Below, one piece after another: positions 22,484 through 34,817 of a stretch of 64,000 bases of DNA. The notes beneath the pieces were generated by a model. That model was not told the origin of the DNA. It was given only the letters and a program-made list of their open reading frames with translations, and did no database searches. Made by a program: the position numbers and the translations under genes. Source of the DNA: Cristatella mucedo. Taxonomy: Eukaryota > Bryozoa > Phylactolaemata > Cristatellidae. The stretch lies in NCBI GenBank assembly GCA_009760855.2, contig WPIO01000056.1, positions 2,750,001-2,814,000 on the forward strand. The letters are read 5' to 3'. Every line of letters starts with the position of its first letter. Within the stretch, counting starts at the first letter, position 1.

Positions 22484-23050
22484 ATGGATACGCCCATGTC
22501 AGCGGAAATAAAAACCCACCTCTGCGGCAGGCAGCCAGGTCAGCATTTCGTCGCTCAGCAGCCGCGGGTCGCAACGGCGGAGGAGTTTTCTCTCGCGACC
22601 GCCGTGGCAACTGCCGGAGTGTTCGTCACCATTGCCCAACAGCAGCAGCAAGTTCAAAGTCAGGCTCTGCTGCTGTCGCGAGAACTAGCTGCTGTGGCTG
22701 CTGTGGCTGCTGCGGCGGTGGAAATACAAGCTCCTGCGGAGAAGCGAAAGCCCGCCGCTGCGCCGGCGGCGGCGGAGGAATCAACCGGAAGCCAACGAGA
22801 TCAAGGCAGCAGCGCCGCGTTCGGCGAGAGCTCGGACGTCGCCGCCAGATATCGGGAGAAGCGACGACGCAACAACGAGGCTGCCAAGAAATCGCGCGAG
22901 GCTCGACGCGACAAGGAGCTGCAGACGGCCGTGAGGATCGCCTGCTTCGAGAGGGAGAACGAGAGGCTGATGCTCGAGATAGACCGCGTCAGCGGCGAAG
23001 TCAGTCAGTTCCGCCGTCTGCTGAGCGTCGCTGTGCCTCCTCCCTTATGA
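22484..23050 (+). CDS. PAR/NFIL3-like bZIP transcription factor, intronless, 188 aa
   Basis: Predicted nuclear DNA-binding protein. The first in-frame ATG is at 22484 and TGA ends the frame at 23048-23050, giving 188 residues in one exon. A poly-Gln patch lies near residues 52-56, and an Ala-rich, probably disordered stretch at about 69-98. The basic region at about 122-145 has the family signature RRRNNEAAKKSREARR, whose NNxAAxxSRxxRR pattern is typical of PAR, NFIL3 and CES-2 factors. A zipper-like helix at about 146-180 follows (FERENERLMLEI). The protein ends soon after the zipper, as in NFIL3-type proteins. I do not see the proline-and-acid-rich PAR segment just before the basic region, so NFIL3/CES-2-like is as likely as true PAR. 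A pyrimidine minisatellite starts 5 bp after the stop. Codon use is GC-rich, unlike the flanks. Whether it is expressed or an old retrocopy cannot be told, but the frame is intact. Confidence 0.82.
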   Translation: MDTPMSAEIKTHLCGRQPGQHFVAQQPRVATAEEFSLATAVATAGVFVTIAQQQQQVQSQALLLSRELAAVAAVAAAAVEIQAPAEKRKPAAAPAAAEESTGSQRDQGSSAAFGESSDVAARYREKRRRNNEAAKKSREARRDKELQTAVRIACFERENERLMLEIDRVSGEVSQFRRLLSVAVPPPL

Positions 23051-23054
23051 AACG

Positions 23055-23335
23055 GCTTTTTCTCCCTTCCCTTCCTGTCTTCCTTTCCTTCCTGTCTCCC
23101 TCCCTTCCTGTCTCCTTCCCTTCCTGTCTTCCTTTCCTTCCTGTCTCCCTCCCTTCCTGTCTCCTTCCCTTCCTGTCTCCCTTTCCTTCCTGTCTCCCTC
23201 CCTTCCTGTCTCCTTCCCTTCCTGTCTCCCTTTCCTTCCTGTCTCCCTCCCTTCCTGTCTCCTTCCCTTCCTATCTCCTTCCCTTCCTGTCTCCTTCCCT
23301 TCCTGTGTCCTTAACTTCTTCTTTTCTCCCTCCCT
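23055..23335. repeat. Pyrimidine minisatellite, CCTTCCTGTCTCC unit
   Basis: About 20 copies of a 12-14 bp unit (CCTTCCTGTCTCC and variants with TTCC or TTTCC). It begins directly after the bZIP stop codon, so it would lie in the 3'UTR. Confidence 0.95.
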
Positions 23336-24460
23336 TCTGAAACGCCTGCTGCTGCAGCTGCTGTTTCGAAAAGCGCTGGTCAGCTGCTGTGTCAGACAGC
23401 GCTTGCCATCTTGCGGCCGACATGTCACGGCTGTAATTTGACCGACATCATCGAGCTTTTCCATTAGCAATTGTGAATCGCGCTTCTCCTGCCAGTCGAA
23501 TCTGGGCATGCGAAGGTCATCTACCTCCGTCGAGCAAGTGGACGTTTGCGAGCCGCTATCCGCGACGAGCTGCTGCCTCTCTCTGAGCTGCTCCGCCTCA
23601 CCGAATAATAGGCTGCTCTAATGCCTAAAATAATTGCTAGCAGCGAATCGCGAACTGACGCTCTTTACGGCGATACGAATTCGCCACGTGACGCCGATTG
23701 CCGATTGCTCTGCCTGTGAGAGAAATGAGAAGAAAAAATGTCGTGAATTAATAGAAAAAAATCAATTATCGCTTTCTACTGAAAATGGTAGCTCCTGCAA
23801 TGCAAAGAGCGTTGGTTCACAGTCGCCGCTACGGGGTCACAGTCACAGGGAACAGAGTCTGGTGCGATGCATTCGAGAGCGATACGGTTGGTCAGTGCCT
23901 CAAAATGATTAATCTTTATTCGTCGCTCGACGATGAGGACGATGACATTTTTCCAAAAATGGCAATTTATTTATTACTCATCATTATTATGTACTTATTT
24001 TATTTAAGCAGTTTATTTTGCCAATGGTTTGGCAATCACTGTCTATTGCATACAGCCTGGGTCTCCAGAAAAAAATTAGGTCGTCTATACGACACTGGTA
24101 ATTCAGCTGAGGGAAGCCACTACACTTAAGTGCGGACAAAGATTGTCACTCACTTACACGCGTTTCTTTTACAGAGATTGCACCGAAATTCTAAGCTTTG
24201 CCTCCGGGCCTTAACCCAGTAGGGAGGGATAAGGTACTCGCATTTCTCAGCCCAGACTGTTGCTTTTAGTCGTGCAGCACACGATCTTGTAATGCTCGCA
24301 GCAAGCGAGTGGGGCGGTAGCCGCTAAGGCTATTCCGCCTTTCGGTGATTGAGTTTAATGAATCAGCCGACCTTTAGTTCACTTCGCTCGTTTCGCTGAG
24401 GTTTATGCATCTGGAAACTGAAGCAAGCACCCCACAGCAGTGCAAACAAGAATTTCAGCA
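23336..24460. other. Spacer after the bZIP gene, no further gene recognised
   Basis: Moderately GC-rich to about 23720, then AT-rich. ORFs at 23634-23912 and 23785-24129 overlap in different frames and show no motif. Nothing else was recognised. Confidence 0.4.
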
Positions 24461-24740
24461 AGGCTCTCTCACTCTCTCGCGCGCTCTCTCTCCCCTCTCT
24501 ACCACTTTCTCTCCTCCCTCTATCCCTCTCTGTATTCCTCTCTATCTTCTCTCTTCCCTTATCTTTCTCCCTCTCCCTCTCTCTCTCCCCCCTGTCTCAC
24601 TCCCTTTCTCTCGCTCTCTCTCCCCCTTTCTCTCCCTCTGTCGCCTCTCTCTCTCTCTCTCTTCCTCCCTCTCTCTCCCTCTCTCTCTCTCCCTCTCTCT
24701 CAAACTCTCGCTCTCTCTATCTCTCTCGCTGACTCGTTCT
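24461..24740. repeat. Degenerate (CT)n polypyrimidine tract
   Basis: About 280 bp of CTCTCT, CCCTCTCT and TTTCTC runs. The long S/L/P-rich frames over it are artefacts. Confidence 0.95.
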
Positions 24741-25368
24741 CTGGGCCTCTGGGCCACTCTTCAGAAACTGCAGGAGTTGATCGAAACGATTTCCCCTCCG
24801 CGAAATATTCTGCGACGCTAGAGACAAAACGAGCGCGACCGATCCGGCGCCCAGCGAAAGATCGGGTGACGCCCAACGCGATGCGTACGCTGTTGCAAAA
24901 TACGCTGTATATTTAGAGATCCAGATCGCTGCCATCTCGTCGCGGCCTGCTTGCCGAAGACCTACGGTAGCATGGTAGAAGCGAGACTGGGCGGAGGCTG
25001 CTTAAGTTCTCTCGATGTAATGTTGCTTTCATAATTAGTGGCCTAACAACTGCCTCTTTGAAAGGTCAAGGGACGAGACCCGGGGCTAAGGACATATTTA
25101 TCTTCTTAGTTGTGCACGCCATTGCAGATCTGTGCATGGTAGAAGTAGGAAAGTGGCAATTGAGTCTAGAGAGATATTATCCGTCGTTCAATGGGAGATG
25201 GTCACTTGTAGCCTCCTTGAATGTACGCTCCTGTAGAGCACGGCATTGATGGACATGAGTCCTGTGTTAATGTTATTGAGGGACTGGACTTGAAAGAAGA
25301 TGTAGCACCTCCTCAGGGTTAACTCTGTTCTTGTCTATTTTGCTAGCAAAGGAGCTAGAGAAGCGATC
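24741..25368. other. Spacer, no gene established
   Basis: The polypyrimidine tract ends in CTCTTCAG, which could act as a splice acceptor for the frame KLQELIETISPPRN that follows (about 24767-24820, then TAG). There is no partner exon or homology to support it. The rest is a worn LINE A relative (TTAAGTTCTCTCGATGTAATGTTGC near 25003, cf. 49960). Confidence 0.35.
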
Positions 25369-26935
25369 GACTAATAATAATAATAATAACAATAATGTAC
25401 GTGATAAAGCGCCCTCAGAGAACTCAATCTCTTTCTAGGCACATCACATTTGCTGCAAAGGGAAGCGCGATTAAATGGCAAGTAATATCATGCACGATAA
25501 ACATGAATAACATGGTTAGGGGTGACATGCACAGGGTCAGCATGCAAATGTGGTTAGTGGCAGCATGCACAGTGTCAGCACGCATAAGCACACGAAGTAC
25601 GAATCACGGGGACCCTCTAAATGCCGTCCTAAATAGGTGTGTTTTTAAGTTCTCTTTAAATGTGGTCAAGGCAGGGGATGTTCTGACACATGTCGGGAGG
25701 GAGTTCCAAGCTTTAAGAGCATACGAACTAAATGCACGGTCTCCAAAGGATTTGAGGTGGTTTGTACGAGGTATTGATAAACTCTTAGATTCCGAAAAGC
25801 GGGTGGTACGATTAGTGGTAGCCTGGTGGGGGAGTAGATCTGAGATAGGCTGGAGCCAAAGAAGAATGAAGTGACCTAAAAGTGAGCGACAAACCTTGAA
25901 GTCAATCCGTTTCTTGACTGGTGGCAAGTGCAGGTTGGCGAGAAGTGGAGTAATGTGGCAACTGCGACGCTCGCGACAGACAAGCCTAGCTGCTTAGTTT
26001 TGCACCAGCTGTAAGCACGTGATTGCACATTCCGGTAGGCCAGCAAGCAGTGACTTACAGAAGTCAAGACGGGATGTCACAAATGCATGGTCCAACTTAG
26101 ACGTGGTGTCCTTATCTAAACAAGCCCGAATTTTAGCAATGTTATGTAGCTGAAAGTAGGCAGACTTGACTGTGGAGCTGACGTGGTCGTCTAGAGAGAG
26201 GTCACTTTGGAACATGACACCTAGATTTCGAGCTCATTCAACGAGAGATATGCTGGCAGAGCCAGTTTTGAGCGTCAGCCTTTCCAATTTCTCAATCACA
26301 CTGGGTTTTCTCAAAACTAGTAAGCTAGTTTTATCATCGTTTAGTTTTAGAAAATTTGCTGCCATCCATGTTTGGATGTATCAATATATGCAGCAAGTGA
26401 GTTGAGAGAAATCGAGGTGCTCGGAGGCTGGGAGGAATCAAAGGAAAGGTACAACTGAGTGTCATCCGTCTACAAGTGAAAGCCTAGATTGTGCTTGGCA
26501 ATCACATAAGCAAGAGGGAGAGTATAAACCGTGAAAAGAACCGGACCTAGTACGAAGCCCTGAGGTACCCCATATTTCAGAGGTACCTCGGATGATCTTT
26601 GTTCATTCACGTTAATACTCTGGAGTCTTCCACTGAGAAAGGATCTGAACCACTGCAATACAGTGCCAGTGACGCACAGGCGAGATGAGAGGCGCTCTAG
26701 AAGAACTTTGTGATCGATGGTATGAAAAGCTGCCGAAAGATCGAGCAAAACAAGTAGAGACACTCTACCTATGTCTGCATTCCTAAGTAGGTCGTTGTAC
26801 ACCCTAAGCAATGCTGACTCTGTGGAGTGATTAGCTCTAAAGCCAAACTTGAACTTACTAGCAAGGCTTAAAGTTTCAACATATGAGTTCAGCTGGTCCG
26901 CCACGACCCGTTCCAGTGTCTTTGACAGAAATGGT
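25369..26935 (-). mobile_element. LINE family A copy, RT core to 3' tail
   Basis: Tail (AATAATAACAATAATG), hairpin and 3'UTR lead into the minus-strand ORF in several frames (KSVRTSPALTTFKENLKTHL region; DHVSSTVKSAYFQLHNIAK; ANHSTESALLRVYNDLL; LLDLSAAFHTIDHKVLLERL; GVPQGFVLGPVLFTVYTLPL). It is interrupted by frameshifts and stops. It ends near 26935, where an older family A segment follows in the same orientation. Confidence 0.88.
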
Positions 26936-26959
26936 AGAAGGATGACTGAAGGCTAGGTC

Positions 26960-28110
26960 ACGATAAGTATCATTCGGTAAGGAGCTAACCTGGTAGCTGT
27001 TAAAGAGACGGTTGATGGCAGAAAACGGCATTTATTAATTGTGGATCTGTGAGTCAACAATATCTTTCTAGCACCTAGACTCTGCCTCTTCTAGGATCGA
27101 TTCTTTATGATCTGCAGTAATCTTCGTATGTCTGAAGATGGACAGTTAGTCCTGATCTTGTCTACGTTTTCTCAAGCTTGCGCTTGGTAGACCTAGCTAC
27201 TCTTATGTCTGCTGTAAACCATAGACCGGCTGGGACTGGGTGCACATTTCGCTTACTTAGTCAGCGGTGCAAACTTGCCAAACATGTTAACTAGTGTCCT
27301 GTTGCAGTATTCTGCCAATAATGACAGGTCAGAAGGAGAGATTTATAATCAGGGGCGACGAAGATAATTTCGCTCCGACAGCATTCAAGATCAAGGTTCT
27401 TGAGGTTTCGCGATTCCCATATGTTTTTGGATGTGGAGGAGGACACACACTGTAGATTGAACGAGATCCGTATATGATCAGATAAGCAATAATTCGGAAA
27501 TAATAAGGAATAATAGCATGCCCTTGTGGGAGAATATTTGATCGAGCTTGAGACCCTTATTGTGAGTGGGGTCATGCACATGAATCACAAGAGCAAATGA
27601 GTCAGTCATTCCACATAATTCGGTACTTAAGGCGTCAGATAGTTCATGAAAATGAATGCTAAAATCACCCATAACGAGGAAAGATCAATTTCTTGCACAT
27701 AGAATCTAAATTAGATAAGAGAATTTTGAGAGGACTTGGTACCTGGGGGCGACAGATTACTGCAACTATTTGCAGCTTGCTGTCGGAGGGATTTAAAAAT
27801 CAAGAGAGATTTGAAAGACTGCTTCGAGGTGGCTGAGAACTATTTGAAATTGAGGTAGAAACGTACGACAATGGCGAATCTACCGCTAGTTTTAATTGAT
27901 CTATAGGTATACAAGAACGAGAAATCTGTCAGGGTTGCTTTGATTACGATCTGGCTGTGGTTGTGGCGATTTTTAACCAGGTCTCGGGAATAGCGATCCA
28001 GCCGAGATTACCGCCGTTAGTACGCGCATCTTTTATTATTAGGGGTTAATTGGATATTTAGCGATAATTCAGAAGACAAGCCTCACGATGGACCGCCGGC
28101 GTTACAGTGA
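26960..28110 (-). mobile_element. Older LINE family A fragment covering endonuclease and linker
   Basis: It matches 50340-51060 with many differences. The minus strand gives MGDFSIHFHELSDALST (APE endonuclease GDFN-type motif with Asn changed to Ser) and CLSDHIRISFNLQCV (SDH motif). Farther 5' it has an ETWL-type word near 27990 as in L2 endonucleases. About 400 bp of the family are missing between this piece and 26935, so it is a deletion or a separate insertion. Confidence 0.75.
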
Positions 28111-28832
28111 GCCTGATGACCACTGAGCTCGAGTGATTGATTCACTGAGATGCTCTTTAAGAGAGATCGTTCAGGACAATGCGAGACAGTGCTTTGAATA
28201 CCGAATGAGCAGCGCTTCTGCCCACTGCGGTGGCTACGCCTAGGGCCCTCTATATTTTGATAACTAAACCCAATTCATAGAATGTGGCTAAAATAAACAC
28301 ATTAAGCAAAGAGTTCGGATGATGATAATGAAATAATAACGCACCATAGCACCTAATACACACGTTCAGAGCAGCCGGCAAAAATAAGTCCTACCTGCCT
28401 GTTACGCACGTCAACAGCAATCGGCGATTTTAAGGCCGATGCCGCCTGCTTGGCGGGCGTGGCTGGAAGCTGCAAGCATCTACGTGTAAATAAGCACGTC
28501 TTTTATTAAGCGCTACGGTAAAAAAGCGATACGCTTTAAACAGGTTTTAGCTGTATCGGTTTCCTCAAATGATGTTGACAAGAAGCTTGACTTTTGGAAG
28601 ATAATTCTGCAGCGGACAAGAAGCGTTATTAGCGCTTGGTGTCGGCAACATATATTATGACACGATATTAACATATATTTAAACATTATTTTAGTCTTGA
28701 GAACGCATAGAGAGAGCGCTGGTAACCGTGTAAAGAAAAGAAGTGCACATACCCGCTGATACGGATTCAGCAGATTCTACGTTCAACCAGGGGAGTGGCT
28801 CAGCACGCCCATCCTTTGCGGGCTGCAGTTGC

Positions 28833-28871
<39 letters not shown>

Positions 28872-29010
28872 CAAATATATATATCTTCGCTTATACATAT
28901 ATATTTCTACAATATATATTGACATATTTTTAAATATGAATATTGTTTATAACATAATACAATAGAATAATACATTTAAATATATATATTTTTTCGATCG
29001 TGCCGGACGT
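28111..29010. other. Spacer with an (AT)n microsatellite
   Basis: (AT)n at about 28838-28864 and several TATATA runs to 28995. No gene is recognised. Confidence 0.6.
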
Positions 29011-29671
29011 TGAGACCGGCGGCAGGGAGCAAAGCGCAAAATGACGTTGCATTACTATGAATATGTATCTGACCGTCTTCTCTCTTGGAGCTCAGCCGGG
29101 AAAGCAGACGGATAATTAATTCGTGCTCGTGACCCCTTCGTGAACTTCGAAGCCCGCCGCTTTTACCTGCCGCGGACTGGCCTGGGACGGAAACGAAGAG
29201 TCGCCGCATGCAAATGCTGCCCAGAGCGCGGGGCAGGCTGAGACATTCAACATGGCGCCCGAGGTGTCGTTCGTTGCAGCGAAACTCGAGCTGCGTTCTA
29301 GCTAGTTCCCACGCCAAGTGAGGGGATGCGAAATTGTCGCATCGCCTCTACAAGATGTCGCCGAGCTACGGAAGCGAGACGATCGGCTGTCCTTGCTCAT
29401 GGGCTTGCACTACAGCGCGGCTGCGTGCCTTCGAAAAAAGAACCGCACGCACCCGTCGTCAGCGGCCGCTGCTGCCGTCGCCGCAGTCGCCACCGCCCTA
29501 GCTAAAACGTAATGGCGGCGATAATTGATGAGCTTCGGTGCGGGCTACCCGCTCATTGTGACGTCACGAATATGTGCTGCGTGCGCATCTCCTCGGCTCG
29601 ACTATTTAGGGCCTGAATTTACGGTCGCCTGCTACACTTGGTCCACGCTTGAAAGTGACGCCTGGTCAAAT
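29011..29671. promoter_or_regulatory. CpG-rich upstream region
   Basis: The sequence changes at about 29000 from AT repeats to CpG-rich DNA. It contains small open frames (29318-29512, Ala-rich end) without motifs. It could be the promoter and 5'UTR of the ORF at 29672; no core promoter element is clear. Confidence 0.3.
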
Positions 29672-30235
29672 ATGTCGACAGCAGCAAGGCTAGCCACCGT
29701 GCCGGTGTTGACAGGTCGCAGGACGATCGAAGACGGTGACTTGGATGCGATATTTCCGTTTGACAGCGACGCATGCTTCTACGAAGATTGTCCGCCAAAA
29801 GGCGGCGAAGCGAAGAGGCGACGAAAGCTGGACGCAGGTGACGTCACCGGTTACGTCACCATCGATGACGCTTCGACATTCGCACTGATTCCAGCAGCGG
29901 CGGCGGCGGTCGAGGAGCGAGCCGCTGCACACGTGGGAGCGGCGGCGGCAGCTGAAGCGGCAGCAGAAGCTCAAGGTCGGAGCAGAGGCCGCCGGCTCGA
30001 TGGAGGCGACTCCGACGGCTTCGCGAAGGAGGCGGAGTCGCCACCGCCGGAGGTCGCTTATGCCATGATTAGCCATCGCTACGCCGAGGAGCGCCGAGTC
30101 ATCGAGGAGAGGATTAAGAGCACATTTGCGTACCTCAGAGAGCGCTGCGACTCCATTGGGCGAGGCATAAAAGAAGTTAAGCACGGTTTGCGTGCCATTC
30201 GGCGCGACGTCTGCGCCAACAAAGAATCGACGTAG
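29672..30235 (+). CDS. Hypothetical CpG-rich intronless ORF, 187 aa
   Basis: Not recognised. An ATG at 29672 opens 187 codons ending in TAG; an upstream in-frame ATG at 29528 would add 48 less convincing residues. The N-terminal third is acidic (TIEDGDLDAIFPFDSDACF) followed by a basic KRRRK patch at about residue 46-50. The middle is Ala-rich (about 76-97). The last 65 residues are charged and probably helical or coiled-coil (AEERRVIEERIKSTFAYLRE, then RRDVCANKEST at the end). Base composition is much richer in CpG than the flanks, as for the bZIP and aquaporin genes. The acidic, Ala-rich and helical layout would suit a regulatory protein, but that is inference and no family motif is present. 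A shorter open frame with CpG bias lies at 29318-29512. Confidence 0.45.
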   Translation: MSTAARLATVPVLTGRRTIEDGDLDAIFPFDSDACFYEDCPPKGGEAKRRRKLDAGDVTGYVTIDDASTFALIPAAAAAVEERAAAHVGAAAAAEAAAEAQGRSRGRRLDGGDSDGFAKEAESPPPEVAYAMISHRYAEERRVIEERIKSTFAYLRERCDSIGRGIKEVKHGLRAIRRDVCANKEST

Positions 30236-31540
30236 CGACGCCGTACCGTATACTGCCGGATACTACCGGATACGCCGACGTCATATTGGAATTCCAAGGA
30301 TTGCATTCAGCGTTGCAATCGGTGACGTCTAATTTCGTAAAAAATTGCCTGTGCGCACTAGTTGTGGATGCTGAAAATTTCCCAATCATGAATTCTCAGC
30401 TATTAAAATTATGTAAGCGTAACTGTGATAATTATAGCACCACAAGTTGTTGAAGCTCACAAATAGAACTAAATATTTTTCTTACCGTTTGTATGCGCCG
30501 GCAAAGAAGCTGGTCAAACTGACCTAGCGATTTCGTCAAACTCACTTAGCGATTACGTCAAACGCACTTAGTATCGCGTTGCCAATTAAGGAACTCCAAG
30601 TCAAAATGCAAGACGATTAATGTCGGAGCCAACGCTGGAAGGAGCGGGCGGGTTGTACGGTTTCTCTCAATTTCAATGCCAGGCATCACGCCGCGCTCCC
30701 TTGACGTCTATTTTCACATACACCGCTACTTTTGAAATCAACTCAAGACTAATTGTTCGGTCCCATTTGAAGTTACTCGAACGAAACGTTTCGGAGCAGT
30801 TTTATCTTTAATAATAACAATAATAGTAACAGCAATAGGTAATTTCTACAGCACACTAAGGTAATTACTCTCTATCAAAGCTGATTAAATCACTTTTCAC
30901 TGAAAGGCGTGGCGGTCTCACGCTTAGGCAAGGCGTGCACATGTGAAGCAGCAGTAGCAGGTGCTTAGGTCAGCATGCTGAAGCAAACGAGAGCAAACTC
31001 CGGGGCCGCCAGTGAGCAGGATCTCTAAATATTAATATGCCCCAGTTTATGCACTCACTCAAACATTACGAGAGCATAAAGAGGACGGTTTTGTATGGTC
31101 AAAGGCAAGAAAATTGACCCGGAGCAGACGCGTCTTTGGCTGAGACTGGCTGTACGTGATGAAAGGTCGCAGCAGACATCAAACGTGGCCGGAAGCTCCT
31201 CCTCCCGGAAGCTGTACTAGCTGTACTAGCTGTACTAGCTGAAAGCTTGATTTCCAAAACATTTCAGTTTATTGCGAGAGACTGCGAGATGACTGATGAG
31301 AGGATGGCGGAGGAGGCGATGCCGGGGGCGGGGGGGGGGGTGATGATGCGACGGCTCCATTGGAGGAAGAGCGACTGCTCGCATTGGTAGCTCGGAGCGG
31401 CAGAGTGTGAGCGGCTGAGTGAGCGAATACGTGTGAATCAGCGGATTCGAGATATTGATTCGATGATTCGATGCTCAATCGAAGACTAGTGAAGATTAGA
31501 CACACGTGGTGCGATGTGGCAAGCACGCCATTCGTGAGAG
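30236..31540. other. Spacer, no gene recognised
   Basis: It includes an AATAATAACAATAATAG run near 30810, which may be a LINE tail remnant. Three tandem copies of GCTGTACTA lie at about 31208-31236, and a G run at about 31330-31340. No coding signal was recognised. Confidence 0.4.
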
Positions 31541-31795
<255 letters not shown>

Positions 31796-32159
31796 TCCAG
31801 AGTCAAAGGGCATCCCCTGAGCCTTTAAGGTACATGATAAATCAGTGATCGGGTTCTACGTGCACTTCTTTTCACAATTTATGCTCACAATATATTTCAC
31901 ATAATATTTACAATTCGCAATTTATACTCTTCTTTGCAATATATTCGCCGTGCACCAGCTAAGCTTTCATTTCCATGTAGATGACGTGCAGCTGCGTAAG
32001 CTGCGTACATGTACGTTAGTAACTATTTCCTCTCCTTTCCGGCATCTAACAATCTCTCAGCTCCTTTGAAGCTCGTATTACTGACATTTGTGCTTTTATG
32101 GCCACAAAATGTCTCAAATCAAATGAAAAATAAAGTTCTAGTCCTATTAAAACATAGTG

Positions 32160-32840
32160 CCAATTAGACACTGGAAAGCCTTAACCGTGAAAATGAGTTC
32201 GGGCAGGATATTATTATACTATGCAGAATCTATGTGTCCTGTTCCAGCATGCCCTATCACTCGATAATCATATCCGCATCGCCATCAAGCTTGCAAACTT
32301 TCAAGGACACAACATTTCATTAATTCGGACTTGAAATAAGGTCAAGGCCAATATGTTCAATGCATTCGTGACATTCCGTTCGTGGCTTCCATTCTCATAA
32401 CTCGCCACTTCGGTGTCTTCCTCCCTCTGCCAGGAGACGCCTACAATAAGTGCCAGAATCTGCAATCATGCTTGCCTGTCGCGAAGGTCGCAAGTGCAAC
32501 GTCAAACTACTTCTCACCGACCTGCACTGCCTCACCATCAATCAGCCTCGTATCGACGTCACGATTGTGTCAGTCGCCGTCAGTTCTCTTCATTCCCTTT
32601 ATCCTACTCTAAACCTATCTGAAATGCCTCATCAGCAAGCTTCGCAATGCACCACTCGCTTCCCTACACTCCGGCCGTTCTCCGGTACATCTCTAACGAG
32701 CCCACAATCTCTCAGAGAGACCGAAGGCATTCGCTATTTCCCAAAAGCTCCCAAAGCCTGAAGCATCGTCTTTGTCGTCACGGGCATCAGGCTCAAAACT
32801 GTCGTCTTGCATCACGACATTGCTGACTTTTGACGTTCTG
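32160..32840 (+). mobile_element. Decayed LINE family A fragment
   Basis: Words in family A order on the plus strand are AATTCGGACTTGAAATAAGG, GTTCAATGCATTCGTGACAT, TCTCACCGACCTGCACTGCC and CCCAAAGCCTGAAGC. They correspond to the C-terminal ORF region. All frames are broken. Confidence 0.6.
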
Positions 32841-33860
32841 ATATTCGGGCTTGAAAGAGAAGGCAGTGCTCTACCGCATCCTTCCTATTCAGCTAGAACT
32901 TCACGCCACCAAGAAACTATCTGTCCATCTGGTCTCTCGCCATCTCAGGGTCGGTTTCAACTTGGAATCAAAAGGTCGGATGGATGGGTGGCAGGTGGGC
33001 AGCGATTCCCTTTCGGGCTGCAGCAGCTAACGCTTGACCTTGACTGACCTTGCTCGTCGGCCGGGTCACGCGAACTTGTCTTCGGCCAGTTCCAGTTCTC
33101 CGATCGCTGCAGGCAGCGGATGGGTCGGATCGCTTGCTGCATTTTGACTTGCGCTTGGACCTACTGTCGTTTGAGGTTTCTTATTTTAAGTCTTAATTAG
33201 TGCGCTCCTCACATCCAACTTGCGTCACAATGTAAAATGACAGCGGCGTCAGAATTGGCGGTAAACGCCGCGTGACGGCTGAGCGGCGGCGGACTCGTGA
33301 AAACAACGAAAACAAGACCTAATACAAGCGACCTAAACAGCTTTACCGGGGTAAGCGCTTCGCGTTCTTTTTTAGCGCTTCGCGTTCTGTGCTTTCTTAG
33401 GGTTTCTTTTTTCTTGCGAGAGTCGAGATTTTTTCTCCATACGCTACGAGATTTTTTCTTGCTACTGACAAAAGTGCCGCTGGAAGTGTCGAAGGCCTTG
33501 CAAATAACAGTCTGCCAGGCGGGTAAATAGACAGCTCCTGGTCGCGCCGCCTCTGCCCCTGAGCAAGTTCGCAGAAGCCTCCTTTGCAAGATGGCGGCGG
33601 AGCAGGGTAAATCGACGCGCTGCGGCGACCGATTCTTGTGACGCGCGAAAATAGCCCGATCGGAGAAGTGGCTAATTTTGTACTGCCGTCAGCTTGATTT
33701 GGTCATGCTGTGAGCTTCTATTTGCCTCGCCTTTTTTCACGGTAGAAGGTAGCTACCTTTCTCCGTGCACACAGCAGCGCCCTCTGATGGCCGCCAGATG
33801 CTAGTCCGATTGAGAAGTCTCAAAACCTTGGCCACTGTGGACATTTAGACGGTCATAAAA
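32841..33860. other. Spacer with a GC-richer block, no gene established
   Basis: At about 33220-33720 CpG content rises, and a 126-codon frame on the minus strand (33209-33589) is K/R/S-rich without a motif. There is no reason to prefer it over chance. Confidence 0.35.
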
Positions 33861-33862
33861 CC

Positions 33863-33882
33863 TCTCTCTCTCTATCGTATAT

Positions 33883-33951
<69 letters not shown>

Positions 33952-34115
33952 ATTACCTCTCTGTATTTCTCTGTCCCTATCTGTTTATCTGTTTCTTTGT
34001 CTTTCTTTAACTCGTAGTTTCTGTCGAACTCTGTATACAGTAGGCAACGACGCTTCTCTCTATCTCTGTCTGTCTGTCTCTCTTTTCCTCGGTCTCGCTG
34101 TCTCCTTTCCCTGTC

Positions 34116-34210
<95 letters not shown>
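33863..34210. repeat. Two (CT)n microsatellites with a degenerate CT-rich link
   Basis: Pure CT at about 33889-33950 and at about 34120-34206, with TCTGTCTGTCTCTCTTT-like sequence between. Confidence 0.95.
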
Positions 34211-34319
34211 ACTAATCACTGACTCACTCTGTACTCTGTTCTCTTTGCCCCTCTCTCGATCTCTCTCTGTTTCTCTTTCTTACGTTGGCCTAGTGCGTAC
34301 AACAAATATATTTGAGGCA

Positions 34320-34815
34320 CCTTCATTCTTTGGCTCCAGCCTACCTATCAGATCTACTCCCCCAGGCTAAGCATCTGACCACTCGCTTTTTTGAATCTCA
34401 TCATTTACCTTTACCTCGCAAAAACCTCAAACACATTGAAGTCCGTGCCTTTTAGTCCGTATGCTCCCAAAGCCTGAAGCTCACTTCCGACTCTTGTCTC
34501 GACATCTCCTGATTTGTCCACATTTAAAAAGAAAATAAAAACGCAACTAATAATCACAGCATTTAGTGGGTCCATGCGATTGGTTCTTTACATGCCTATG
34601 CGCGTTGAAGCTGTGCATGCTGCCACTAACCATGTATGCATGTTGACCCTGTGCATGTCACCCCTAACCATGTTATGCTCGTTGTCATTGGGCGTGCTAG
34701 CACTAACCGTTCGATCGTGCTTCCTTTGCAGCAATTGTAAAGTACCTCGAAAGATATTCAGTTCTCTGAGGGCGCTATATCAAATGTATCACTATTATTA
34801 TTATAATATTATTAT
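34320..34815 (+). mobile_element. LINE family A 3' end
   Basis: It starts in the ORF end (TTCTTTGGCTCCAGCCTACC) and runs through CAGCATTTAGTGGGTCC, the 3'UTR and a diverged hairpin (AGTACCTCGAAAGATATTCA) to (ATT)n at about 34793-34817. Confidence 0.82.
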
Positions 34816-34817
34816 TA

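Noticed and set aside
24750-24830. Terminal exon after the polypyrimidine tract (KLQELIETISPPRN)
   Set aside because: A possible CAG acceptor exists, but there is no partner exon, conserved motif or other evidence.
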